Positions 1 to 12,156 of a stretch of DNA of 64,000 nt are shown here, in pieces (the stretch's first letter is position 1; every line of letters begins with the position of its first letter). The position numbers were made by a program, and so were the translations under genes. Under the pieces are notes generated by a model, which searched no databases, had not been told where the DNA came from, and was given only the letters and a program-made list of their open reading frames with translations. The stretch is from positions 1,984,001 through 2,048,000 of the forward strand of contig JANTUC010000005.1 of assembly GCA_026873275.1 (NCBI GenBank), written 5' to 3'. This DNA comes from Pseudopithomyces maydicus (lineage: Eukaryota; Ascomycota; Dothideomycetes; Pleosporales; Didymosphaeriaceae).

Positions 1-1704
1 CCCGTTGCCGAGTTCACGGACCCGTCAGGCCGGCTGGCGCAAGAAGCGATTCAACGCGCGGGCAGGAGGCTCAACAGGACGAGCTGGGACTATTGCTGTA
101 GCAGTGACATACTCTTCCTGACCGGACTCTTTTTGGGGGTCATCAAGCTTAATCATCCAGCACACCGGTGTTGAGGGCACAGAGACAGTTTCAAATGGTA
201 CTGGGACTATGAACATGCTGGGGCTTCCATACTACCAGAATAGAGAACAGCCCACGTGTGTGTTTGAGCCAATGCAAGTATTATGGGGCACCAGGACGTG
301 CTGCCCCTTCTAGTCAGGTACGATGAACTCCGAAGGATCCTCCCGCAGCGTGGGCTCATCGAACGCCCCAGGGCTATGCTAAGCGCGCCAATGGCACTTT
401 GAGCGCACACTACTTCGGTAAAGGAGATCTGCCGTAGGAACTGAACAGGTTAGATTGAATTGATCCTCAACGGCAACGGTATCAATCTCTTGCGCTGCCT
501 TGCGAGGGCAAGGCCGGAGCCGGGAACTGCGATGGGACTGCCTATTGAAGTGCTGTGAAGCGAAATCATGTCACACACTCCGCTGTAGATGCAGGCATTT
601 AATGACGCAAACCTTTGACGTTCGAAGCTGACTGCTCGGTACGAAAGACCTAGACACGTGCTACCTAGGTGATGTTCGGTGTTGGGCTACGAGAGGCGGA
701 GCTTTACGGTACAGTGGGCATCCAGAGCAACGTTTTTTGGCGTCGTATTGCTGTCAACAATGGTACAGCTTATGGCGATACCTAGGTAGTGACTGGTACA
801 CGATGTGATCAATGTGACTCATGTGGCCTGTGAGCCTAGATTCGTGGATAGGACATCTGGACGCACACTGGTGCAGGCAAGGTGTGCACGGGCCGCCACT
901 GCCTCTCCCCTCCAGCAGCAAGCCCGGGATCTCACAGGCAAAAGCAAGGCGGTCGTAACACATACTGCATGCATGCTTGCATAAAACTAGATCTAGCTCT
1001 CGCCCGAGACACGTTCAGCTGCGACAAGCTCAGTGAAAATCAAACCAACCTCCAGATGTCCCCACACACACATGTGCATGCATGTGCGTACCCACCGTTC
1101 TCCGCAATACCGGAACGACATTTTTCGTACCTGCATACGCGTCTTCTGGTGGCATCACGATTACTGAGTGGATTAGTCAACCTTTGGATGTGGAGCAAAA
1201 TCAGCGGGAGATGGCAGCTCATCACAGTTCGGGCACCATTGGCCCGCGATTGAGTGTACCCGCACCCCACTAGTCTGCATCAGGCACCCTCGGGTCTGAC
1301 TGCCCGCCCCGGCTCAACGACTCATTATTACGGATGTTGTCATCACAAACTGTGGAAACAGCAAACTGAACACAAATTCCTGTCAATGTGCTGCTTGAGG
1401 CACTGTTGTCGGTCACAATGCTCGAGCTACTCCATGTCGATGTCAAAATACATGTATTCCGAGTAGTCTATTGGATTTCCTCGGGGCTGTGACCGCATTG
1501 CTGGCTATATGAGGCTTAGTACATCAACACCTACTAACACCATGGTACGCGTAACCGAGCTCCCAGCGGGGTCGACATGTATGATGCGAATTGCAATCAT
1601 AAAAAATCAGAGACCCCGCGGTTTGCTCGGATCATGGCATACCTTGCAAGCATAAAGAGACAAAACCTGGCTAAAGATTTATCGTCTGAGCTTGCACTGT
1701 TAAG
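1..1704. other. Intergenic, no supported gene
   Basis: No reading frame here has fungal protein-like composition or joins to another frame through plausible splice sites. The first ~170 bases are open in two plus frames and one minus frame, so the 3' end of a gene lying left of the window is possible, but nothing identifies it. Two copies of the palindromic core CCTAGG occur near 665 and 781. The last ~100 bases are the promoter side of the esterase gene. Confidence 0.6.
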
Positions 1705-3665
1705 ATGGTACCCCTAAGTTTGCTATTCATTGGGGCAGCTGTGTTTCAGAACATTGTAGCATCACCACTCGCGAAACCCTATGAAAGATGGAAACGACAA
1801 TCTAGCACGGTGAATGCCACAAGAGTCGACCTAGGCTATGGAGTTTATGAAGGAAGTTTGAACTCCTCAACTGGTGTGAACTCATTTAAAGGGTGCGTTC
1901 TGTACACTGTCCATAAGAAGTTATGCTCATTCGATTAAGTATACGGTATGCTGCACCGCCTACTGGGTCTTTGAGATGGCAAGCGCCTCGAAGCCCAGAA
2001 GCAAATCGCAGCTCCGTCATACTCGCCACTGAGCTAGGCCCTACCTGCCCTCAATCGTCCCGGGCCATGCCTGGTGCTCAAACGTCTGGTATAACCGGTG
2101 ACGAGGATTGCCTGTTTCTGAGCGTGTATGCCCCGGAGAATGCTACAGATCTACCCGTTTTGGTTTGGATTCACGGTGGCGGATACGGTCAAGGATCTGG
2201 ATCGCAGGACCTGAGCGACATCATCAATGCAAATAATAACAGTTTCGTTGGGGTCGCTATTCAGTATCGGGTACGATTTCACATGAATGTCGATTCGCTG
2301 CTATAAGCTGACCGTACAATATAGCTAGGTGCGTTCGGATTTTTGGCAGGCGATGAAGTTAACAGAAATGGTGTTGTGAACGCCGGTATCCTGGACCAGC
2401 TTTTCGCTCTCCAATGGGTTCAGGCATACATTCAGCTTTTCGGTGGGGATCCTGATCGTGTCACGATATCCGGAGAATCAGCTGGCGCTGGGTCCGTTAT
2501 GCTGCTCGACATAGCTTACGGTGGCACACTTGGAACGTCTTTATTCGTGAATGTATGGATTGTTCCGGACCCATCCAAAGAAACGAAACGCTGATTGTAA
2601 CAGTCTATAACTGCTTCACCATACCTTCCTCAACAATGGCACTACAATGATTGGGTTCCCTCTCAATCATATTATGCCTTCGCTACCGCGGCGGGCTGTC
2701 CCCCAACCTGGGCCTACGGCAATAGTTCCCAAACCATCTTCCAGTGTCTCATATCGCAGAGCACGGAAACTCTTCAGGATGCATCGGAGCTCGTATCACA
2801 GTCGGGAACCTTCGGAACGTGGGCTTTCCTTCCTGTCACGGATGATGTCTTCATCCAATCAACTCCGAGTCAAGCATTTCTCGAACGAAAAGTGAACGGT
2901 CTGAACCAGCTTTCTGGCAACAATGCTGAAGAGGGCGACATATTTACCACGCAGAACATCACGACCGAGAATGACCTAATAGACTGGATTCGACTGGTGT
3001 TCCCACTATTCACTGATGACGACATCGCAAAACTACTATATTACTATCCTTCATCAAACGTCAGCGTCTCTTATGATGACCTTCCCGAATTTGCAACTGA
3101 CGGTATAACGGGTCCCACTATCGTGAATGTGAGCCAGACTGCCACAGGGCAACAACAGCGCGCACAGGCTATTTATGGCGAAACCACCTTCGTCTGTCCC
3201 AGTTATTGGCTAGCAGAGGCTTACAACTCTAAGGGGCGCAAAGGTTACAAGTATCAGTACTCCGTACCAATCGCCCTACACGGCACTGATGTTGCCGTCT
3301 ATTTTGGACCGACCCCGAGAAATGTTGGGCCAGATTTGGCTCTCGCATTCAAACGTATATGGGGCAACTTTATCACTACTAGCAACCCGTCGATTTCTTC
3401 TGCAATAGCAAGCGGCGTCAATTCAAATGAAACAAGTGATCCGGGGTTGGACGACTGGCCGGTGTACAACTTGTGGGATCCGAGGATGGTTAATCTGAAT
3501 CAGACGGGCGGATCTCCAGAAACAGTTGATCTATCTAATAGAACCATGGGGGTGATCACAGGTAACCCAACGGTGTATGTTGGTCCTGGGCTGAGGAACG
3601 ACATAAGCCTAGTGGACGCATATGAATGGGAGGGGGTCGTGGAAAGAGGTGCGACTTTTGGCTGA
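1705..3665 (+). CDS. Secreted type-B carboxylesterase/lipase
   Basis: Alpha/beta-hydrolase of the carboxylesterase type-B (cholinesterase-like) family, hydrolysing carboxylic esters, probably outside the cell. Four exons: 1705-1892, 1940-2270, 2325-2552, 2604-3665; the three introns are 47, 54 and 51 nt with GT-AG ends and restore one frame of 602 residues. The N-terminus is a hydrophobic signal peptide ending near IVASPLA, followed by a KR site. Family landmarks in order are FKGIRYAAPP, the oxyanion-hole motif HGGGYGQGS, the nucleophile elbow GESAGAGS (Ser about 225), the acidic residue in NNAEEG (Glu about 358/359) and the catalytic His in LHGTDVAVYF (about 475). Length is normal for the family and all catalytic residues are present, so the gene looks intact. 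Substrate cannot be told from sequence; secreted fungal members include lipases and feruloyl or sterol esterases. Confidence 0.92.
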
Positions 3666-4083
3666 GTGTTGCAAAAATTGTTCCAGAATGATAGGTTTCA
3701 CGGTTTAGGGCTGCGACAACGATTCCTCTATATATGGTGTAATATACATAGATAAATGTTCTGGCTCTAACGTAATATTCAGTTGCATATGTACCCAAGA
3801 GTATTCATAATTCGGTCGATCGTGTTGGACCTGGAATTTGTACTGTTGTATTCAAAGCTTACATTGGGAAAGAAAGGAACCCAGTGGCTCTTTTGAGAGG
3901 TAGAAACGACGAAAACAAATTCCCATGAACCGAAACAGTTGTGCTTACCACAGGATCCTGGCAAACGTGTCGATGGTTACGGATAGAAGCTATGACGTCA
4001 TAGATTGAGAAGCCGAATTCTTCCACTGTACCTGAGCAGCGATGATCTTCAACACTTCAACTGCTCCTCATTGGACCCTGACA
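3666..4083. other. Intergenic spacer
   Basis: Contains the 3' side of the esterase gene and the presumed promoter of the next small gene. No additional coding signal or repeat is evident. Confidence 0.6.
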
Positions 4084-4548
4084 ATGGCTTCCATAAATGA
4101 AGAAAAGGCGATAGATGCACATTCCCGCAACGCTCTCGCTACAGCCAAACTCAACCTGCGATATCTATACGACCCTTCAACGGCCAGCACCACTCCAACA
4201 CGCCGTCGCACTCGCGCCTTTCTACGTGTATTCCGTTCTTCACTTATCTTTGCTTTCTGGCGCATCGTTCGTTATGCTAAGTATATCGCCATCGGCTCGC
4301 TTGTAGCTACGGTCGGAGCCGGGGCATTGGGAACAGCAGTCAGCGGAGCTGGATTTGTTTTAGCCCCAACCGGCATCGCCGGAACAATCATTGCTGCATC
4401 GGTATGGGGTGTGGGTAAATTTGCGTTGAAAAGAGTGAGAAGGAGATGGGATAAGGGATCTGGCTATGGTGCTCAAGAGGAGACGAGGCAGGAAGGAATG
4501 AGTGGTGCCATGAGGATGGAGAGGGGCCCTGAAGCTGTGCCTTGGTGA
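4084..4548 (+). CDS. Small membrane-associated protein of unknown function
   Basis: Single-exon frame of 154 residues from the ATG at 4084; an in-frame ATG at 4042 would add 14 residues, but the inner start MASINEEKAID looks more like a natural N-terminus. The first ~60 residues are polar with an Arg-rich stretch (TPTRRRTRAFLR). A long Gly/Ala-rich hydrophobic stretch follows (roughly residues 62-122), long enough for two membrane passes, and then a basic segment VRRRWDKG and a polar tail. The alternation of basic and hydrophobic segments argues for a real membrane protein, but I do not recognise the family. It lies alone downstream of the esterase and could also be lineage-specific. Confidence 0.5.
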   Translation: MASINEEKAIDAHSRNALATAKLNLRYLYDPSTASTTPTRRRTRAFLRVFRSSLIFAFWRIVRYAKYIAIGSLVATVGAGALGTAVSGAGFVLAPTGIAGTIIAASVWGVGKFALKRVRRRWDKGSGYGAQEETRQEGMSGAMRMERGPEAVPW

Positions 4549-5441
4549 TCAGTGTTGGCGGCAAGCGATTGTGGTATAAACCAGTAACACTCTACTTCAG
4601 TGTGGGATTACACAAGGTACGAATTTCTGAGAGATATAGGATTGATGGTCTGATTTGAACTTAGTACTCCGCTACACGGTATAACGAGAACATTGTCATT
4701 GACATTTTCCTCAAAGATCACTCGGAAAACAATAATTGCAACGAAACATATGTTTTAGTATAAATGAAAGTGGGTCGGTCAGCCTGTAAAGCGCCATCTG
4801 AGCTTGAATCACGAGACTCTCTTCACTTCCACATTGCGTCGATTCTGCTGGGAGAAATAACTGTACTTTGGATTCATTAGACCACCGTTAAATTTATAGC
4901 TATTATAGAGAAAACGTACCGGTCAGAGATAATCGGAGTAGAAGCTCGGTCTTAGATTGGTCGAAATCTATTACTCTCGATGGATCCGATCCTCTGGCTC
5001 CAAAAGTCGAAGACAGGGCCGTCGCGTTCGTTAAGTCCATGAGGAGCAAAGTCGCCGTTAGCTTCGATGTGCCCGGCAAATCTTCCGTCAAGCCAAAAGA
5101 TGCTGAAGCTCCTAGCTAGGCGATCAAGCTTAGATTGTGGGCTTGTGTCTAGCGTCGTACTTTCATTGTTGGTGTTTTGAGCAAGCTTCGCAAGCTCGCT
5201 AGGGACAGCGACGCTAGTCTCAAGAATAGAGGACGATGACATGGTGGCAGAGGAAGTAGGAAAAGTATTCTTGAGTTTCGGAATATTGTGTTAGCAAGAG
5301 GGGAATATGCAAGAAAAATCGATACGAGTACACGCGAGGTGTGTGCCACTATAGAGAGCGCGGCAGCAAGGATCGGGTGTAATCTGCCTAACCGAAACAC
5401 AACACTCATTCATCTATAGTATACCTCAATCTTTTCCACGA
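4549..5441. other. Intergenic, with a possible broken minus-strand reading frame
   Basis: Two overlapping minus-strand frames (4952-5242 and 4903-5091) have protein-like composition: one begins MSSSSILETSVAVPSELAKL, the other carries TEDLPGTSKLTATLLLMDL. They could be one disrupted gene, but no GT-AG intron or single-base change joins them convincingly, so no gene is called. Nothing else is apparent. Confidence 0.35.
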
Positions 5442-5897
5442 TTAAAACTCCCACAGCGCCCACGCCATACCTATCATTCTCGTGACAAATCTTATTACTT
5501 TGCCCACACGTGTTGTCTCAGGCGTTGTGATTGCCGACGTGCGCTCTGTAATGCGATGCCGGCTTGCATCCGGAGAAGGCCTTGCAGACCGAGTTCCATG
5601 TTGGAATATGAGGTCGTACGCGGGTGGTGGTGATTCCGATCTCGGGTTTCGATTCTGTCGACGCGTGGGCTGAGTGTTGGAAGAACGAGACAGCTCGCCC
5701 TGAAACGAAGTTCCCAAATGAGGACCTCCATTATTAATGCGACGGTGTCGAGTTTCACGGCTTCTTGAGTTTCTTGAAACTTGTTCCAACTCGGTTTGCA
5801 GACGCTTCACGACCTCTGTTGTGGACCGCACGTGTCTGAGGAGCTGTTCCCTTTCCGCACAACAACAACCGAGAATGGCCTGAGCTTCCGCCGACAT
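5442..5897 (-). CDS. Small protein of unknown function with N-terminal coiled coil
   Basis: Single-exon frame of 151 residues starting at the ATG complementary to 5895-5897. Residues ~12-42 (from CCCAEREQLLRHV) have heptad-like spacing suggesting a short coiled coil. The middle is polar, Arg/Ser-rich and probably disordered, and includes an SPPPAYD motif of the PPxY-like type that can bind WW domains. The C-terminus is a short amphipathic or hydrophobic helix ending in MIGMAWALWEF. No known family is recognised. Open frame length and composition support a gene modestly; transcript data would decide. Confidence 0.4.
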   Translation of the reverse strand: MSAEAQAILGCCCAEREQLLRHVRSTTEVVKRLQTELEQVSRNSRSRETRHRRINNGGPHLGTSFQGELSRSSNTQPTRRQNRNPRSESPPPAYDLIFQHGTRSARPSPDASRHRITERTSAITTPETTRVGKVIRFVTRMIGMAWALWEF

Positions 5898-7234
5898 TGT
5901 AATAGCAATGTTACTGGAACTATTAACTCAGCAATTTAAGTTGTCTGAGATGAAATTTGAGTTCTTCAAATGCTGAGGTTCCTGGCATCTAAGCATAGCG
6001 AGAGCGATTTCCTCTTTTATTCTTTGTTAGGTTTTAGCATTTTCTTAGCTTCCGTTTGCGATCTCGTGAAAGACAAACATATGCTCCGAAATAGGGTATT
6101 AGGGCAATTATAGATGGGGCGGGAGCCATAATATTCTGATATTCTTTCGTAGTACTACATGTATGCAAACGCTTGGTAGCAGCATTGATGTTAGTCCATC
6201 TGTCCACAAAAAATACTATATCGGTCAGAATCATGTCATAACGTTGTAGTAAGACCGTTCAAGAACTGGACAAACGTGTATATCTCGTGAGATCCAGTCA
6301 CAACTTTCTAGGCCTCGCCGTCATGCGTAACACATTGGTAAACGATCTTACGATGATTTTGTCTGGTTTGCAGTCAGCGCTTCTGCTGAAGACCATTATC
6401 AATATTTGGTGAGAACTAAGTGTGTTAACCTCGATTAGGTGAGATTTTGGTGTCGTCCATGATTGGTTTTGTACACGTGACCGTCGGCGAAAGGACATTT
6501 GCGGAACCGACTATAAACGCCATTGCACCCTAAATCTCTTGACCTTATCATTGATATCGCGCTGAGCCTCCATGGGTATCGCTTCCATTTATGAGTCATT
6601 ATCTATATACTTTGCGATGCACAAATCCATCACGCAGTTATTGTTATGATCCATGTTACGAGCGTCCTTTCATGGACCACAATTATTCCGTAGGCAGCCG
6701 AGACTTGCTCTGCATCTCCAGCGTACTTGGCATGTCTCTCATCATCTACGGGCGTACTCGAACGTTTTTTTGGGATTTCATGTCTCTTACCTGCGTAGGT
6801 ATCGGTATAGTGTGCCTAGCGTTATTGAGCGCTTTGGATTCGTTCTTCGGTCGTTTCGGATGACTTGGAGAGCGAGTGATCATGGTACGGGAGCTAAAAT
6901 GGACCCTCACCATGCTCGAAACGAATCTAAGAGTACCAATCAATCGCTTTGAATTATATCTCCAACCGCTAGGTTGCTTATTTGATCTGCTTTACTAATG
7001 CAGTATGCTCACCGTCATTGATTTGTTGGTTCCACATCCTATCTCAAATGACCTTAATTCGGTCGGTCGCGGAAGTCAGCCAGAAGCCGCAAAGCATCCC
7101 TTGCTCGGGGATAACGGCTCTCCGTGAGGTGCTTCATCTGACGTAGGTGGGCTCGCAATGATATAAGATGTTTAGCATGTGTCAAATTCAGGTGCCCATT
7201 TATCTTTTCACGTCTCTTCTCTTCGATACCAAAC
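5898..7234. other. Intergenic, no supported gene
   Basis: Moderately AT-rich. Only short frames under 100 codons occur, none with protein-like composition. The right end should hold the promoter of the MFS transporter gene. Confidence 0.6.
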
Positions 7235-9361
7235 ATGACTATCAAAGAGATTGTACGAGACGCTCCCGCCGGACAATTGGCACGGATTTATTTTGGCTGG
7301 AAGATTGCGCCTTACGAGGATGAAAGAGAGGGTTACCAACTTCCATACTCAGGAGAACACCCGGTAGGAGACCTCCAAGTCGGTGCGTCCCATGACGTGT
7401 CGCACAGTCCCCATCCCGACGATCAGTCAGATGAAGGATCAGAAGAGAAAGAGAAAGACCAAGATCTCGAAAGCCATGCTGCAAATAGCGAAGCTATTGG
7501 GCCTGCAGGCCGGGATATTGAACGCATCGCAACTGAAAAAGAGAAACACGAGGTCCCACAGCCAGATCATTACGAAGTCAAATTTAGTCCAATGGATCGC
7601 GACAACCCTCAAAACTGGGGTACTGGAAAGAAGGCTTTCGTATTCTTTCAGATAATCCTATTGACGTTTACAGGTGAGCAATCCTATGCATGAGGTGGTG
7701 TAAATGCTCATTAAGCTGTAGTATATAGTGCGTCTGCCATCATTACTCCAGCCGAAGGAATTTTTCAGGAGCATTGGGGCGTCACCGAAGAGGTCTCTTC
7801 TCTTGTTCTCTCTATGTATGTCTTAGGTAAGGTATATCGCAATTGAAATGATAATCTATAAGCTGAGGATATATTGACTAGGGTATGGCTTGGGTCCATT
7901 GATCTTTAGTCCAATGTCCGAGATGCCAATGGTCGGACGAAACCTTCCGTATATGAGTTCCTTCGCTATCTTCATAATCATGACAGCCATAGGGTCAGGT
8001 GTCTCGAATTTTCCAGGAATAGTCGTTATACGATTTATTCAGGGCTGTAAGAGACCTCCCTGTTTTAATTGCGGAGCCTTGACTAACTTCATGTCATAGT
8101 CTTCGGTGGTCCAGTTCTGGCCACTGGACCTGCATCGGCAGCAGACATGTATCCATTCAACAAGATACCGTATGCCCTCAGCTTCTGGTCATTCTTCGCT
8201 TATGCTGGGCCTGCGCTTGGTCCAGTACTAACTGGCTTCGCAATCCCCCTTGACAGCTGGCGATGGGGATTCTGGGAGACTCTGATACTGTCAGGGTTCA
8301 CATTTGTGTTGATGTTCTTCCTCATGCCAGAGACAAATGCCGACTACATACTTGCACAACGTGGGAAGCGAATTCGCAAGAAAACTGGAGACAGCAACTT
8401 CCTTTCTAAATCCGAAAGTCATGCTAGCCAGAAGAAGAATTGGGTCAAACTTACCATCTACCATCTCACCATGCCTTTCAGAATTACTTTCCTGGACCCT
8501 TCAATTGGATTTATCAACCTCTACACTGGTTTGGTATGTTGGAAAGCAACCGTTTGAATTTATTCAAGACAGTGGTTTAATATCTTCAACAGGTGTACGG
8601 AGTATATTACTCATTCTTCGAGTCATTCCCACTAGTCTGTAAGTTCGATGCAGTCGGTTACCATCTCCATTCCATGCCGTGCTGACTTGACTCACTAATT
8701 AGATATCGGCACTTACGGGTTCTCGATCGGCATCATGGGTGCTGTATTCATATGCATAATCATCGGTGCAGCTATAGGCTTAGTCATATACATCCTGTTG
8801 CTACACTTTATCTTTGAACCTTATACAATGTCAAAGGGAATTGGAAGCCCGGAGTTTCGGTTGGTTCCAGGTATCTTCGCTGCAGCTCTGGCGCCTGCTG
8901 GTATGAACTCCCTAGGCATGAAATAAAGCTTCTTGACTAATCGCATATGCTTCTTTCCAGGTATGTTCATATTTGGATACGCTGCAAAACGGGATATCAC
9001 GTGGGTAGCTCCGACCATTGGAATTTCACTCTATGCAGGCAGCTCCTTTATCGTAAGTACCCTTCATGGCTTTAACTACAAGGAGACCTAACGAAAAAAG
9101 CTTGTGAACTGCATTTTCGTCTACCTACCTATCAGTTATCCGCAATATGCGGCCAGCATCTTTGCCGCAAACGGTGTCTTGCGTAGCGCGATGGCTTGTG
9201 GTGCTATACACTTTTCACAGCCACTATTCCACAACCTCGGAGTTGGAAACGGATGTGCAATTCTGGGAAGCGTCGCCGCTGCCTGTGCAATCCTGTTCTT
9301 AGGCCTTTGGTATTACGGACCGAAACTCAGGGCGCGCAGCAAATTTGCGCAGACTTACTAG
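7235..9361 (+). CDS. MFS multidrug-type transporter (DHA1 family)
   Basis: Plasma-membrane major-facilitator drug:H+ antiporter of the fungal DHA1 (CaMDR1/FLU1-like) type. Eight exons: 7235-7673, 7722-7826, 7882-8046, 8100-8533, 8593-8638, 8703-8900, 8961-9052, 9101-9361; all introns are GT-AG, 48-64 nt, and the joined frame is 579 residues, normal for the family. The N-terminal ~120 residues are cytosolic, charged and acidic, ending in the typical MDRDNPQNWGTGKKAF lead-in to helix 1. Landmarks are LGYGLGPLIFSPMSE followed by GRN in the loop 2-3 region, RFIQGFFGGPVLATGPAS in helix 4-5 and the PETNADYIL segment before the central loop. The frame is intact over all twelve expected helices. Substrate is unknown; relatives export azoles, toxins or secondary metabolites. 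No biosynthetic cluster flanks it. Confidence 0.92.
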
Positions 9362-10307
9362 CCAATGTCTTCTAAACCGACTTGTACCCGACACGAGCGT
9401 CAATTATCTTTTGAACGAACACCTCTCAGCTAGCGGTATTTGCAAAAGTATTTTTGTTTATTGTGCTTGGGTTGTAACGATAACCATAGTCTAATATTAT
9501 CATGAACATGTCAAAATCCGATGCGCTGGATCCCATTAATACTGATCGACCGAAACAATCAACTACGGCTGGATCTGGATCCACGTATCATGATGCAGGG
9601 AGGGTGCTTGTTCAGCTAACTAATCTCTGAGCCGTGTATAAGTACCTTCGCAATGATTGGAAGTCAGAGCTGATGCAGATCAGTGTTTCGATTAGTTCCT
9701 GATGTCAATCTTGCTTGCAATGGTCTATGTTAAAGCATGATACACTGTCAGAACGAACGAGCCATGTAAAAAATAAATTATCGGATGCTGAATGAGATAG
9801 ATGAGGTTGTAGGGCATGGGTACGAGAAAGTAGGAGAATCAACAGGGGACGCTTGCCGAACTGAACAAGCGCCCCAGCAAGCCGAAACACAGGGCCACGG
9901 AAAATTGCGAGGAACCACAAACATCGCCGCTAGAGACTTGGCAATGAACCGCATTGACGTTCTCCAGTGAGGCGCTTGCGTCAGTGCCGGTTTTACTTTT
10001 CCCTACGTGGTATCGAACGAAACAGCGAACCCACTAACAATCAACAACCCGCTGTACCATCACCCGAGTACCCCAGGGATGAAACAAATGCACTCTACAA
10101 CAAGCAATCCAAGCTCAACCTGACATGGAGACAGCCAAGATTAAAAGTAGCGCGCGCTGCTCTTTCGAAAGGCATGCTTTTTGGCTCTGAACCGATCCCT
10201 TCCATTCATTCGTTTTTGTCGCGGTTTGCTGGTCACTCGCTTTGATATATCATTTCACATTCGTTTCTTTTGCTTCAACGAGACAGACTTCACATACCTA
10301 GATCAAC
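9362..10307. other. Intergenic; promoter side of pectin lyase
   Basis: No coding signal. The last ~150 bases are a pyrimidine-rich leader typical of a highly expressed fungal gene. Two CreA-type hexamers lie within it and are listed separately. Confidence 0.6.
9872..10076. promoter_or_regulatory. Two CreA-consensus hexamers upstream of pectin lyase
   Basis: CCCCAG at 9872-9877 and again at 10071-10076 equals CTGGGG on the other strand, fitting the SYGGRG consensus of the carbon-catabolite repressor CreA/Cre1. They lie about 430 and 230 bases before the start codon. Pectinolytic genes are commonly under CreA control, but a six-base degenerate site occurs often by chance, so this is only suggestive. 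Confidence 0.25.
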
Positions 10308-11552
10308 ATGCAGCGATTCGCAATTGCTCTCCTCGGCGTTGGTGCCGCCTTGGCTGCTCCTACAACCCACAGCAAGCGCGCAGCTGTCTCTGGTTCCGCG
10401 GAGGGTTTCGCCGCTGGTGTTACGGGTGGAGGCAGTGCAGCTGCAGTGACTCCCACAACGACAGATGAACTCGTCAAGTACCTTGGAGATAGCCAGCCTC
10501 GTGTTATTGTCTTGAACCAGGAGTTCGACTTCACCAAAACTGAGGGTACCAAGACCTCTTCCGGTTGCTCGCCCTGGGGCACTGGCTCGCAGTGCCAGAT
10601 CGCAATCAACCAGAATGATTGGTGCACGAACTACCAGTCCAGCGCTCCTGCAGTGAGCAGCATCACTTACAACGCCGCTGGTGTTGAGGGCATCACGGTT
10701 GGATCGGACAAGACAATCATTGGAGAGGGAAGCAAGGGTGTCATTAAGGGCAAGGGGTAAGAGTCCTTATACCCTACTATGGAAGGCTGAACATACTGAT
10801 GTTGACGTCGCAGTCTCCGAATGGCCAACGGGGTGAAGAACATCATCATCCAGAACATCCACGTCACTGAGATCAACCCCGAGTATGTCTGGGGAGGAGA
10901 TGGTATCACCATTGATGGAGCTGATATGATCTGGATCGACCACGTTAAGACGTCGCTCATCGGTCGCCAGCACATTGTGCTTGGAGAATCTTCCTCTGGC
11001 AAGGTCACCATCTCGAACAGCGAGATTGACGGAACAACGAAGTGGTCCGCTCAGTGCAATGCTTACCACTACTGGTAGGTGGTGCAAAGCTCAATCCACA
11101 TAACTGGTCGCTGACATTTTCATTCTAGGTCTGTGCTGTTCCTTGGATCTGATGACTCTGTGACATTCAAGGGCAACTACATCCACAACACGTCTGGCCG
11201 TGGCCCTAAGGTCGGTGGCAAGACGGTCCTTCACGCAGTCAACAACTACTGGGGAAACATTGATCCCACTGGTCATGCTTTTGAGATCGACTCTGGCGCC
11301 TACATTCTTGCTGAAGGTAACACCTTCAATGCCGTCACTACCCCGGTGTCTGTCAAGGAGGGCAAGCTTTACACCGGAACCGACTGCTCCAGTGCCATTG
11401 GCCGCGCTTGCGTCAAGAACAACGTTAGCGGATCGGGTGAATTCAGCGGCTCGGACTCTGATGTTCTTAGCTCGTTCAGTGGTGCTAAGGCCGCCGCCGC
11501 CGAGAACGATGCATCTGGTGTGCCCAGCAGCGCAGGCTTCGGCAAGATCTAA
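10308..11552 (+). CDS. Secreted pectin lyase (polysaccharide lyase family 1)
   Basis: Secreted right-handed beta-helix enzyme that cleaves methyl-esterified polygalacturonan by beta-elimination. Three exons: 10308-10756, 10814-11074, 11129-11552 (introns 57 and 54 nt), 377 residues in total. A signal peptide (MQRFAIALLGVGAALAAP) is followed by a KR processing site. Family landmarks are NVKNI-type strand repeats, EYVWGGDGITIDG, DMIWIDHVKTSLIGRQH, SAQCNAYHYW across the second splice site, and NTSGRGPKV with the catalytic Arg. The WIDH-then-IGRQH pattern and lack of the Asp cluster that binds calcium in pectate lyases favour pectin lyase over pectate lyase. It is intact and of normal length. With the neighbouring secreted propeller protein it points to plant-wall degradation. 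Confidence 0.93.
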
Positions 11553-12156
11553 GCGAGATACTGGTTCTTCGAAACACCGAGCCTGTATGTTGGTGAAGTC
11601 TCATGCCAGGCAACCAAATACTCTTGCGAGCTTTTGGCCCGCACAATTCTCTTCTTCTGTAAATATATTAGTTACATTCTTGTCCAATAAGCACCGCACG
11701 CGGTAAATCCGAGTAGCGATTTTTCCAATGCCGTTTCCTGGAGCTGAACCATTTCTTTCGACCCCCAATCGCCCCTCTAATTTTCCATATGATCTTCGCA
11801 CGAAAGTCGTCTTACTGATTGTCGTTCTAGAACATCCACATTCTCGTATTCCGGTATATCGGACGGGACGCCCGTCAACCGGGCACTTTACCCGGTCGGG
11901 TGGAGGCGATGAGTTACGATTGGACCACGGGCTAAACACCGTGACCACCACGTGGATTGCTAATGGTTCCTGCGCTGGCGCCATCCCGCAATCGTGGAGA
12001 AGGATCAAATGCACGGGGAAGCGATTCTGATGACCCGGGTCAATGGGTTGGCATGGGTTGGCATGGGGTTCTTAAATGAGGTGAGACTCCCAAACAAAAG
12101 CCTCAGGGACCTGTGAAAACCTACGCAGCCTTCATCAAACTCGTTCCTTGCAAGCA
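11553..12156. other. Intergenic; short direct repeat near the next start
   Basis: No gene seen. A 10-base unit TGGGTTGGCA is present twice in tandem at 12044-12063 with a third partial copy, about 95 bases before the lactonase-like start codon. Confidence 0.6.

Noticed and set aside
882..1253. 123-codon plus-strand frame near the left edge
   Set aside because: Overlaps minus frames of similar length, has low-complexity His/Ala text and no plausible domain or splice continuation.
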